Positions 30,887 through 38,744 of a stretch of DNA of 64,000 nucleotides are shown piece after piece. Where the stretch lies: the NCBI GenBank assembly GCA_016845585.1, contig JAERSO010000129.1:239887-303886 (forward strand), read 5' to 3'. Source of the stretch: Acidimicrobiaceae bacterium. GTDB lineage: Bacteria > Actinomycetota > Acidimicrobiia > Acidimicrobiales > Aldehydirespiratoraceae. Numbering within the stretch: position 1 is the stretch's first letter; each line of letters starts with the position of its first letter. The notes under the pieces are model-generated. The model had not been told where the DNA came from and searched no databases. It was given only the letters and a program-made list of their open reading frames with translations. The translations under genes were made by a program, and so were the position numbers.

Positions 30887-32443
30887 GTGGTCACCCCCGT
30901 CCGCACGCTGGTTGCCTGGTGTCCCGACTGGCCGGTCGTGGCCGCCGGCGCCCCGCTCGATGAGCCGGTCGCCGTCGTTCACGCCAATCGGATCGTTGCG
31001 TCGTCACCTGCCGCCCGCGAGCAAGGTGTTGTGCGGGGGCTGCGGCGACGTGTGGCCCAGGCCAGGTGTGCTGAACTGCAGCTCCATGAGCGTGACGAGG
31101 CTCGGGAGGCCCGCACCTTCGAACCGGTGATCGGCACCCTCGATGACATCACCCCTCGCGTCGAGGTCATCCGTCCCGGCACGTGTGCGGTCGTGACGAG
31201 AGGGCCGTCTCGCTACTTCGGCGGCGACGAGAGGGTCGCCGATCTGATCCGTGCCGCCATGGGCACGGTGCTGAACGGTCGCACCGAGGTTCGTATCGGT
31301 ATCGCCGACGGCCCGTTCGCCGCTGAGCTCGCGGCCCGCGCCGCTCGGCCGACCCGTCTGATTCCCGAGGGGCACGTGGCCGAGTTCCTGGCGCCGATGC
31401 GTGTGGCGGTGCTCGAGCGGCCAGAGCTGGCCGACGTACTCGTGCGGCTCGGCATACGCACGCTCGGACAGTTCGCGGCGCTGCCGTCCACCGATGTGCT
31501 GGCGCGGTTCGGTTCCGATGGGCTCGGTGCTCATCGGCTCGCCTCGGGGCTCGACGAACGTCCTCCCGATGCCCGTCATCCACCCGTCGACTGGTCGGTC
31601 ACCGCCGAGATCGACCCACCGGCGGACCGGGTCGACCGGGTGGCGTTCGTCGCCCGCAGTCTGGCCGATGAGCTCCATCAGCGGCTCGGTCGTGACGGTG
31701 TCACCTGCGTGCGAGTGGCCATCGGGGCCGAGACCGAATACGGCGAGGAGCTGGTACGACTCTGGCGCCATGAGGGCACATTGTCTGACGCGGCCGTTGC
31801 TGACCGGGTGCGATGGCAGCTCGACGGGTGGCTCAACGGGTCGGCGGCCAGTCGTCCGAGCGGTGCGATCAGCCGGGTGTTGCTGGTTCCTGACGAGCTC
31901 ATCGCAGCGAAGGGTCGCCAACTCGGATTCTGGGGAGGTGAGACGGAAGTCGATGAGCGAGCTGCTCGTGTTGCGGCTCGACTGCAGGGCCAACTCGGTG
32001 CCGATGCGGTTCGTGTCGTCGAACGTCGAGGGGGGCGACACCCAAGCGAGCAACTCACGTTGGTTCCGGCGGCCACCGTCGAGTTGCGCGGCCGCACCCT
32101 GTTCGACGATCCCGAGCGGCCGCCGTGGCCGGGAGGGTTGCCCTCCCCGTCACCGTCGCGGGTGGTCGGCACCCCTCGTGCCGTCGAAGTGGTGGACGAG
32201 GATGGTGAACCGGTACGAGTCGATGGGCGCGGGTTGCTGTCCGCCACGCCGGCTGAGCTTCGCAATGATCGTCGTCGAGCCGGCATCGTCGCATGGGCCG
32301 GCCCATGGCCGATCGATGAGCGGTGGTGGGATCCCGAGGCGCATCGCCGTCAGGCCCGGTTCCAGATCGTCACCACGGATGGCGTTGCCCGCATGCTCAT
32401 CCTCGAAGGCGGCCAATGGTGGGTGACCGCCATCTGGGATTGA
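30887..32443 (+). CDS. imuB: ImuB-like Y-family DNA polymerase homologue
   Basis: The 518-residue protein has a Y-family polymerase fold (LVAWCPDWPVVAAG at the start, the little-finger region from about residue 230). ImuB proteins lack the catalytic acidic triad; the expected first Asp is present only as LVAWCPDW, and I do not see the family SLDE motif. ImuB bridges DnaE2 to the sliding clamp, and the C-terminal tail HEQLTLVPAATV-like segment includes QLTLVP, a possible clamp motif at about residue 390. Start GTG 30887 follows the imuA stop by three bases. Together with dnaE2 it forms the inducible mutasome. Confidence 0.85.
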   Translation: MVTPVRTLVAWCPDWPVVAAGAPLDEPVAVVHANRIVASSPAAREQGVVRGLRRRVAQARCAELQLHERDEAREARTFEPVIGTLDDITPRVEVIRPGTCAVVTRGPSRYFGGDERVADLIRAAMGTVLNGRTEVRIGIADGPFAAELAARAARPTRLIPEGHVAEFLAPMRVAVLERPELADVLVRLGIRTLGQFAALPSTDVLARFGSDGLGAHRLASGLDERPPDARHPPVDWSVTAEIDPPADRVDRVAFVARSLADELHQRLGRDGVTCVRVAIGAETEYGEELVRLWRHEGTLSDAAVADRVRWQLDGWLNGSAASRPSGAISRVLLVPDELIAAKGRQLGFWGGETEVDERAARVAARLQGQLGADAVRVVERRGGRHPSEQLTLVPAATVELRGRTLFDDPERPPWPGGLPSPSPSRVVGTPRAVEVVDEDGEPVRVDGRGLLSATPAELRNDRRRAGIVAWAGPWPIDERWWDPEAHRRQARFQIVTTDGVARMLILEGGQWWVTAIWD

Positions 32444-32486
32444 GTGGGTCACGGCCATCTGGGACTGAGCGGAGCATCATGGTGTG

Positions 32487-33653
32487 ATGACCGAGCCGTC
32501 GACCGCTGTGCAACGTGACCGGTGTGAGCGTTGGTTCGTGCGGCGGGGGTTGCCGCATCTGATCGAGGACTACTCGGCAACAGAAGACGTCTTCACTCGA
32601 ACGGCCCCGTTTCTCACTCTCGTCGTCTTTGCGGAGCTGTTCCTGACGTTCGGCGATCGCTGGAAGGGCTGGAGCCAATTGGTCGCCTTCATTGCTGGAG
32701 TCGGCGCGATGGCGGCGGCGTTGGCGGTGGTCAACCGGTTTCGCGGGCGCCGGCCGCTGCAGCTTCCCGATGATGTCGGCGTTCTCGAATTGATCCTCTA
32801 CCTCGGCCTCCCGCTGGTCCCCGCCGCGATCGGGTCGGAGAGTTCGGTCGGCGACAACCTGGTGACGATCGTGATCACCAATCTGGTGATCCTTGGCCTC
32901 GCCTATGTGGTCACCTCGTGGGGTCTGTTCCCGATGATGCGATGGTCGGCGGGTCAGATCAGGCGTCAGATCGGTGAGGTTGCCACCCTTGCCATGAAGT
33001 CATTGCCGATCCTGCTGGTCTTCTCTGCGTTCATCTTCATCAACGCGGAAATGTGGCAGGTCGCCAATGACTTCACTCTTCCGTTCTTCGGGTTGGTGTC
33101 GGCGCTGATCATGGGGATCGGTGGCGCTTTCGTGGTCGTGTCGGTGAGGCGGATCACGGTCGATCTCGCCCGCTTCGACTCCTGGGCCGACGTTCGCTCC
33201 CGCTGTGTGCAGACACCGGTCGATGACGTCGTTCCCGGTGATGACGCCGCGCCGCCGAACGCGCCGCCTCTTGGCCGTCGTGCCGAGCTCAACGTCGGGA
33301 TGCTGTTGTTCGTTGCCCAGGCGATCCAGATCTTCCTGGTGGCGATCGTGATCACCGCGTTCTACATCGTGTTCGGCCTCTTGACGGTGCGTGAAGGCAC
33401 CCTCGAGCAGTGGACGACGGCGACCGAACTCACCCGGTCAGAGGACTGGGCCCTCTACTGGAACGTGTTCGGTGGTGAGCTCGTGTTCACTCGCCAACTC
33501 GTGCTGGTGTCGGCCTTCATCGGGATGATGTCGGGTCTCCAGTTCGCCGTCCAGGTCGTGACCGACGAGGCCTACCGAACCGAGTTCGCCGAGGACATGA
33601 CCGCCGAGGTCCGCGAAGCCCTCGCCGTGAGAGCCGTCTACCTCACCCTCTAA
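32487..33653 (+). CDS. Polytopic membrane protein of unknown function
   Basis: The 388-residue protein has about eight hydrophobic segments (for example APFLTLVVFAELFLTF, LELILYLGLPLVPAAIG, LVTIVITNLVILGLAYVV, SLPILLVFSAFIFINAEMW, MLLFVAQAIQIFLVAIVIT) and charged loops, so it lies in the cytoplasmic membrane. I do not recognise a transport or enzyme motif. It follows imuB by 43 bases and may be carried on the same transcript. The start is ATG 32487, next to a GTG. Confidence 0.75.
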   Translation: MTEPSTAVQRDRCERWFVRRGLPHLIEDYSATEDVFTRTAPFLTLVVFAELFLTFGDRWKGWSQLVAFIAGVGAMAAALAVVNRFRGRRPLQLPDDVGVLELILYLGLPLVPAAIGSESSVGDNLVTIVITNLVILGLAYVVTSWGLFPMMRWSAGQIRRQIGEVATLAMKSLPILLVFSAFIFINAEMWQVANDFTLPFFGLVSALIMGIGGAFVVVSVRRITVDLARFDSWADVRSRCVQTPVDDVVPGDDAAPPNAPPLGRRAELNVGMLLFVAQAIQIFLVAIVITAFYIVFGLLTVREGTLEQWTTATELTRSEDWALYWNVFGGELVFTRQLVLVSAFIGMMSGLQFAVQVVTDEAYRTEFAEDMTAEVREALAVRAVYLTL

Positions 33654-33667
33654 CCCCCCCCAACCCG

Positions 33668-33703
33668 AAATTGCTGCTGCCAGTCCACCGTGGTGGTGGA
33701 AAA
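33668..33703. repeat. Left arm of a 36-bp imperfect inverted repeat flanking the AbiEi/DUF559-like gene
   Basis: AAATTGCTGCT (33668-33678) and GGTGGAAAA (33695-33703) are exact complements of the outer and inner parts of the right arm (34724-34759), with an identical 16-base spacing in both arms; overall about 27 of 36 positions match. Confidence 0.6.
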
Positions 33704-33799
33704 CTGGGGGGTAGCTCGGGGTGGGGTGGACGTTGGTCGCGGGTTGGGCATGATGTGTCGACTTCCCCGTTGGCATCCGCAATCGTCAGGCGGTCAACG

Positions 33800-34735
33800 G
33801 TGGAACCACAGGTTCAGGCACTCATGCACCGGCAGCATGGAGTCATCAGCCGGCGGCAGGCACTCGACGTCGGCCTCAGTAGTCGACAGGTCGAGCGACT
33901 TGTCCGATCCTCAGAATGGGAACGGATCGATCGAGGTGTGTATCGGCACGCGCTCGTCAGGCGATCGTGGCGAGGTGACCTCGTCGCGGCATGCCTGATC
34001 AGTGGTGGACTGGCGAGTCATCGGGCGGCCGGGGCATTGCATCACGTCCACGGCATCTCGCCCGGGGTCAGGGAGATCATCGTGCCCCGCGGCTGGACGC
34101 GTCAGATCCCGTGGCTCACCGTGCACGAGTCGAAACAGTTCGATCTCGCTGAACCGATGGAGATCGATGCGATTCCCTGCACCGATCTCGGTCGCACGGT
34201 GTTGGATCTCGGCGCCGTTGTCGACGAGCGTCGACTCGATGGGGCGATCGATGCCCTCGTGCGAGAGAAGCGCATTGATCTGAGAACACTTGCCGCAGTT
34301 CAGAAGATGCACAGCCGTCGCGGGCGAGATGGTTGCGGCAAGCTGCGAGAAGCGCTCGAGAAGCGCGTTGGCGAGAGCGGAACACCCCGTTCGGAGTGGA
34401 GCCGCGACGCCGCCGATCTGCTCGTGGCCCATCAGTTGCCGAGGCCGGAGTTCGAGCACCCGGTGCTCTCCCCGAACGGTGGGTTCCTCGGCGAAGTGGA
34501 TCTTGCCTACCCCGAGGCGAGGTTGGCGATCGAACTCGACAGCGTCCGCTGGCATCTGAGCCGCATCGGTTTCGAGGAGGATGCGGTCAGGCGAAATCGG
34601 ATGATCGTGATCGGCTGGCAGGTTCTGAACTTCACCTACTCCGAGTTTCGTGACCATCCGTCTCGGATGGTGCAGACCGTCCGCGATGCCCTGGGCCGAC
34701 GAACCACCCGTTCTGGCAGTGGGTTTTCCACCTGA
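33800..34735 (+). CDS. AbiEi/DUF559-like protein (winged helix plus Vsr-like nuclease fold)
   Basis: The 311-residue protein starts with a winged-helix region (VQALMHRQHGVISRRQALDV) and RIDRGVYRH, as in AbiEi-type antitoxins, and ends with a DUF559-type, very-short-patch-repair-like nuclease region: LGEVDLAYPEARLAIELD followed by RRNRMIVIGWQVLNFTYSEF. Such genes are scattered through actinobacterial genomes. No partner toxin (AbiEii) adjoins it. GTG 33800 has AGGCGG six bases upstream; GTG 33755 and ATG 33824 are alternatives. The gene is bracketed by inverted repeats, suggesting it was inserted between the mutasome genes. Confidence 0.75.
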   Translation: MEPQVQALMHRQHGVISRRQALDVGLSSRQVERLVRSSEWERIDRGVYRHALVRRSWRGDLVAACLISGGLASHRAAGALHHVHGISPGVREIIVPRGWTRQIPWLTVHESKQFDLAEPMEIDAIPCTDLGRTVLDLGAVVDERRLDGAIDALVREKRIDLRTLAAVQKMHSRRGRDGCGKLREALEKRVGESGTPRSEWSRDAADLLVAHQLPRPEFEHPVLSPNGGFLGEVDLAYPEARLAIELDSVRWHLSRIGFEEDAVRRNRMIVIGWQVLNFTYSEFRDHPSRMVQTVRDALGRRTTRSGSGFST

Positions 34736-34759
34736 GAAGGGGTCTGGAAGCAGCAATTT
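34724..34759. repeat. Right arm of the 36-bp imperfect inverted repeat
   Basis: TTTTCCACC (34724-34732) and AGCAGCAATTT (34749-34759) complement the left arm at 33668-33703. The arm contains the stop codon of the AbiEi-like gene and ends 14 bases before the dnaE2 promoter. Confidence 0.6.
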
Positions 34760-34773
34760 GGAAAGGGGATGGG

Positions 34774-34803
34774 TTGTGGGGCGAACAATTGTTCGTCTAC
34801 GGT
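34774..34803 (+). promoter_or_regulatory. dnaE2 promoter (TTGTGG, 18-bp spacer, TACGGT)
   Basis: TTGTGG at 34774-34779 and TACGGT at 34798-34803 frame the LexA box. Transcription would start close to ATG 34810, another leaderless arrangement. A GTG start inside the -35 (34774) is therefore unlikely. Confidence 0.6.
34782..34795 (+). promoter_or_regulatory. LexA (SOS) box upstream of dnaE2
   Basis: CGAACAATTGTTCG is a fully palindromic LexA box placed between the -35 and -10 elements, as at imuA. Confidence 0.85.
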
Positions 34804-34809
34804 CGAGGC

Positions 34810-37800
34810 ATGGGGTGGAACAGCCCGAACGTGCCGTGGAAGGACCTCGAGCAGACGCTGTCTGATCGGCCGCCGACGGGGCGCGTTCGGGAACTGTGGG
34901 CCGGCGACGGGGGCGACAGTCCGGCGTGGACCAGCAAGCGGGGCGAGTACGTGCCGCCGAAAGAGCCGGTGCGAAAGCGGGGAAAGGTTCCCTACGCCGA
35001 GCTGCACTGTCACTCCAACTTCTCGTTCCTCGACGGGGCATCGCATCCCGAGGAGCTGGCCGAGGAGGCGGCCCGGCTCGGACTCGAAGCGCTGGCGCTC
35101 ACCGATCACAACGGGTTCTACGGCGTGGTCCGGTTCTCCGAAGCGGCGAAGGCCGTCGGCCTCCCTACGATCTTCGGTGCCGAACTCACACTGGCCGATG
35201 GCACGGATCTGAGCCGCCCCGGTCCACCCGATCCGCATGGGCAGCACCTCGTCGTGCTCGCCCGTGATCCCCGTGGCTACGCCCTGCTCGCCCGGGCGAT
35301 CAGCGAGGGGCAGTTGGCGGGGGAGAAGGGCGCACCACGCATCCCCTACAAGCGGCTCGTCGAGCTCGGCGGCATGGGAACGGGCGATCACTGGGCCGTC
35401 CTCACCGCGTGCCGCAAAGGCCCGGTGCCGGCGGCGTTGGTGAACGAGGGTCCTGCGGTGGCCAGGCGCGAGCTCGATCGTCTCGTCGGCGACTTCGGGC
35501 GCACCAATGTCTTCGTCGAACTGTGGGACCACGGCATGCCGACCGACTCGGTACGCAACGACGACATGGCCGTGCTCGCCATCGCCGCCGGTGTCGACAT
35601 CGTCGCCACCGCCAACGCCCACCACCACTCCGTTGCCCGCAAGCGACTGGCCTCGGCGATGGCGGCGGTCAGGGCCCGGCGCAGTCTCGATGAGATCGAC
35701 GGCTGGCTTCCACCCGCCGGCATGCACCTGCGCTCCGGTGAGGAGCAGGCCGCCAGGTTCGCCCGCTATCCGGGCGTGGTCGAGCGAGCGGCAGCGCTCG
35801 GGCTCGAGTGTGCGTTCGACCTGTCGCTCGTGGCTCCCAACCTGCCGCCGTACCCGTGCCCCGACGGTCTCGACGAGATGGGGTTCCTCCGCCGTCTCGT
35901 TGAGGAGGGGGGCACTCGTCGCTACGGCACTCGTGATGCCGAACGGGTCGAGGGGGCGTGGGCACAGCTCGACCGTGAACTCGCTCTGATCGACCAACTC
36001 GGATTCCCCGGCTACTTCCTCGTCGTGTGGGACATCGTCGACTTCTGTCGCCGCGCCGACATCCTCTGCCAGGGCCGTGGTTCCGCCGCCAACTCTGCTG
36101 TCTGCTTCGCCCTCGGCATCACCAACGCCGACGCGGTCTCCCTCAGCCTGCTCTTCGAACGTTTCCTGTCGCCCGAGCGTGACGGCCCACCCGACATCGA
36201 CATCGACATCGAGAGTGACCGACGCGAAGAGGTCATCCAATACGTCTACGAACGTCACGGGCGCCACCACACGGCGCAGGTCGCCAACGTCATCAGCTAT
36301 CGCTCGAAGTCGGCGATTCGCGACATGGCCAAGGCACTCGGGTACGCCCAGGGACAGCAGGACGCGTTCTCCAAGCAGGTCGACCGTTGGGGCAGCGTCG
36401 GCCATGGTGCCAAGGACCCGGACACAACGATCCCGCTGCCGGTGATGGAACTGGCAGCGGAGATCGAACACTTCCCTCGCCATCTCGGCATCCACTCAGG
36501 CGGCATGGTCATGTGTGATCGCCCTGTCATCGAAGTGTGCCCGGTCGAATGGGGGCGTATGGAGGACCGCAGTGTGCTCCAGTGGGACAAGGAGGATTGC
36601 GCCGCGGCCGGGTTGGTGAAGTTCGACCTGCTCGGGCTCGGAATGCTCTCGGCGCTGCACTACGCCATCGACTTCATTCGCGACTTCCACGGCGTCGATG
36701 TCGACCTCGCCACGCTGCCGCAGGAGTCCGAGGTCTACGACATGTTGCAGAAGGCCGACACGATCGGCGTCTTCCAGATCGAGTCGCGGGCCCAGATGGC
36801 GACGCTCCCTCGCCTCAAACCCCGATGTTTCTACGACCTCGTGGTGGAGGTGGCGCTCATCCGACCTGGGCCGATCCAGGGCGGGTCGGTGCATCCCTAC
36901 ATTCGACGCCGCAACGGGCTCGAACCGGTCACCTACCTCCATCCCCTGCTCGAGAACGCGCTGGCGAAGACCCTCGGCGTGCCGCTGTTCCAGGAGCAGT
37001 TGATGCAGATCGCCATCGACGTCGGCAACTTCACGCCGTCCGATGCCGACCAGCTACGCCAGGCCGTTGGCTCGAAGCGCAGCAAGGAGCGTATGGAGCA
37101 GTTGAAGGGTCGCTTCTTCGCCGGCATGCGCGACAACGGCATCGACGACGATCTCGGCGAGCAGATCTGGCTGAAGCTCGCCGCCTTCGCAAACTACGGC
37201 TTCCCCGAGAGCCACTCGGTGTCGTTCTCGTATCTGGTCTACGCCTCGTCATGGATCAAGTACCACTACCCGGCCGCCTTTTGCGCCGCCCTGCTCAATG
37301 CTCAACCAATGGGGTTCTGGTCGCCCCACACACTCGTCGGGGATGCCCGTCGCCATGGCGTGGTGGTTCGAACGCCCGACCTCAACGCCTCGGGAGCGCA
37401 GGCTTCTCTCGAGGGGGAGAGCGCGGCAGAAGTCAGGTTGGGCATCGACTATGTACGTGGCATCGGTGCCGATCTGGCCGAGGAGATCGCGGCAGGGCGG
37501 CCGTACTCGTCGGTTGAGGATCTCCGTCGACGTGTGCCGAAGCTGTCGCTGCCGATCCTGGAGGCGCTGGCCACGTCGGGAGCGTTCGGTTGCTTCGGCA
37601 TCGATCGTCGGTCCGCGTTGTGGACGGCAGGGGCGATGGCGCAAACGGCCGAGGATCGACTGCCCGGGATAATCACCGGTGTCGAGGCTCCGACTCTCCC
37701 GGGCATGTCGCCGGAGGAGACCTCGCATGCCGATCTGTGGGCCACCGGTGTCGCCCCCGACGGTCATCCCACGATCTTCATCCGTGATGAGTTGACCGAG

Positions 37801-38118
37801 ATCGGGGTGGTCACCGCCACGGGCCTGATCGATCACCCAGCAGGGGAGCGCGTCTACGTCGGTGGGGTGGTCACCCATCGCCAGAGCCCTGCCACCGCCG
37901 GCGGCACCACGTTCCTGAACCTCGAGGACGAGACCGGTCTCATCAATGTCGTGATCTCGATGGGGTGTTGGCAGCGCTACAAGAAGGCCGCACGGGGAGC
38001 CCCCGCGCTGCTCATCAGAGGCCGTCTGGAGAAGGAGGAGGGCGTGATCAATGTCGTGGCCGACAAGATCGAGCCGCTCCCCGTCACCAAGGCGCCGGCG
38101 TCCCGCGACTTCCGCTGA
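34810..38118 (+). CDS. dnaE2: Error-prone DNA polymerase III alpha subunit DnaE2
   Basis: The 1102-residue protein is a C-family polymerase: a PHP domain (AELHCHSNFSFLDGASHPEE) opens it at about residue 60, the polymerase core holds PDIDIDIESDRREEVIQY with the catalytic acidic residues near residue 460, QEQLMQIAIDVGNFT and GFPESHSVSFSYLVYASSW follow, and an OB-fold segment lies near the end. DnaE2 is the translesion polymerase of the ImuA/ImuB mutasome and causes damage-induced mutation. The LexA box in its promoter supports this over the replicative DnaE1. I chose ATG 34810, downstream of the LexA box, rather than a GTG inside the -35. No frameshift is seen. Confidence 0.95.
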   Translation: MGWNSPNVPWKDLEQTLSDRPPTGRVRELWAGDGGDSPAWTSKRGEYVPPKEPVRKRGKVPYAELHCHSNFSFLDGASHPEELAEEAARLGLEALALTDHNGFYGVVRFSEAAKAVGLPTIFGAELTLADGTDLSRPGPPDPHGQHLVVLARDPRGYALLARAISEGQLAGEKGAPRIPYKRLVELGGMGTGDHWAVLTACRKGPVPAALVNEGPAVARRELDRLVGDFGRTNVFVELWDHGMPTDSVRNDDMAVLAIAAGVDIVATANAHHHSVARKRLASAMAAVRARRSLDEIDGWLPPAGMHLRSGEEQAARFARYPGVVERAAALGLECAFDLSLVAPNLPPYPCPDGLDEMGFLRRLVEEGGTRRYGTRDAERVEGAWAQLDRELALIDQLGFPGYFLVVWDIVDFCRRADILCQGRGSAANSAVCFALGITNADAVSLSLLFERFLSPERDGPPDIDIDIESDRREEVIQYVYERHGRHHTAQVANVISYRSKSAIRDMAKALGYAQGQQDAFSKQVDRWGSVGHGAKDPDTTIPLPVMELAAEIEHFPRHLGIHSGGMVMCDRPVIEVCPVEWGRMEDRSVLQWDKEDCAAAGLVKFDLLGLGMLSALHYAIDFIRDFHGVDVDLATLPQESEVYDMLQKADTIGVFQIESRAQMATLPRLKPRCFYDLVVEVALIRPGPIQGGSVHPYIRRRNGLEPVTYLHPLLENALAKTLGVPLFQEQLMQIAIDVGNFTPSDADQLRQAVGSKRSKERMEQLKGRFFAGMRDNGIDDDLGEQIWLKLAAFANYGFPESHSVSFSYLVYASSWIKYHYPAAFCAALLNAQPMGFWSPHTLVGDARRHGVVVRTPDLNASGAQASLEGESAAEVRLGIDYVRGIGADLAEEIAAGRPYSSVEDLRRRVPKLSLPILEALATSGAFGCFGIDRRSALWTAGAMAQTAEDRLPGIITGVEAPTLPGMSPEETSHADLWATGVAPDGHPTIFIRDELTEIGVVTATGLIDHPAGERVYVGGVVTHRQSPATAGGTTFLNLEDETGLINVVISMGCWQRYKKAARGAPALLIRGRLEKEEGVINVVADKIEPLPVTKAPASRDFR

Positions 38119-38168
38119 GACGGCCCGTCGGTCCGCCCGACCGGGCGATTGCGGGAAATGCGACAAAG

Positions 38169-38744
38169 ATGGAACCGAACACGGTGACCAGGCGTCTACG
38201 GGATGTGACTGTGGTGAGCGAGCGGGAACAACATCTGGAGTTGATCAGCGACGGCGGCGTCACGCCGGTGGCGGTCGATTTTCGATCCTTCTTTGCCGAA
38301 CATCACCGTCGCATCGCCACTGCGTTGGCGCTCACGTTGCGAGACGATGAGCTCGGTGCCGACGCAGCGGCCGAGGGCATGGCCCGCGCTTACCAGCGCT
38401 GGGACGATGTCGGGAGATACGCCAATCCATCGGGTTGGGTCTACCGAGTGGGTCTGAACTGGGCTCGCAGTCGTCGTCGCAAATGGATGCGTGAGGTCTT
38501 TCGCTCCGAATCTCCCAACGATCGTGAAGCGCAGCCAGGGCCGCCCGTCGAGCCTGAGCTCGAAGCGGCGCTGGCCGCGCTCCCGATCGAACAACGGTCG
38601 GTGGTGGTACTTCGCTATCTCCTCGACTGGTCCGAATTCCAAACCGCCGAAGCGCTCGACATCGCGCCCGGCACCGTGAAGAGCCGTTTGAGCCGAGCGC
38701 TCGATCGCCTTGCCGTGATCCTGGAGGACTCTGATGAGTCGTGA
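38169..38744 (+). CDS. ECF-like RNA polymerase sigma factor (sigma-70 family)
   Basis: The 191-residue protein has sigma region 2 (FRSFFAEHHRRIATALALTL to SGWVYRVGLNWARSRRRK) and region 4 (ALPIEQRSVVVLRYLLDWSE, then the helix-turn-helix EALDIAPGTVKSRLSRALDR), so it is a small, extracytoplasmic-function type factor that directs RNA polymerase to a regulon. ATG 38169 is the longest plausible start; a GTG near 38214 would shorten it. The next gene overlaps it by 11 bases and encodes a membrane-anchored protein, the usual position of an anti-sigma factor. Confidence 0.9.
   Translation: MEPNTVTRRLRDVTVVSEREQHLELISDGGVTPVAVDFRSFFAEHHRRIATALALTLRDDELGADAAAEGMARAYQRWDDVGRYANPSGWVYRVGLNWARSRRRKWMREVFRSESPNDREAQPGPPVEPELEAALAALPIEQRSVVVLRYLLDWSEFQTAEALDIAPGTVKSRLSRALDRLAVILEDSDES

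Noticed and set aside
34636..36495. Minus-strand open frame of 619 codons opposite dnaE2
   Set aside because: DnaE2 motifs lie on the plus strand through the whole length; the minus frame is a GC artefact.
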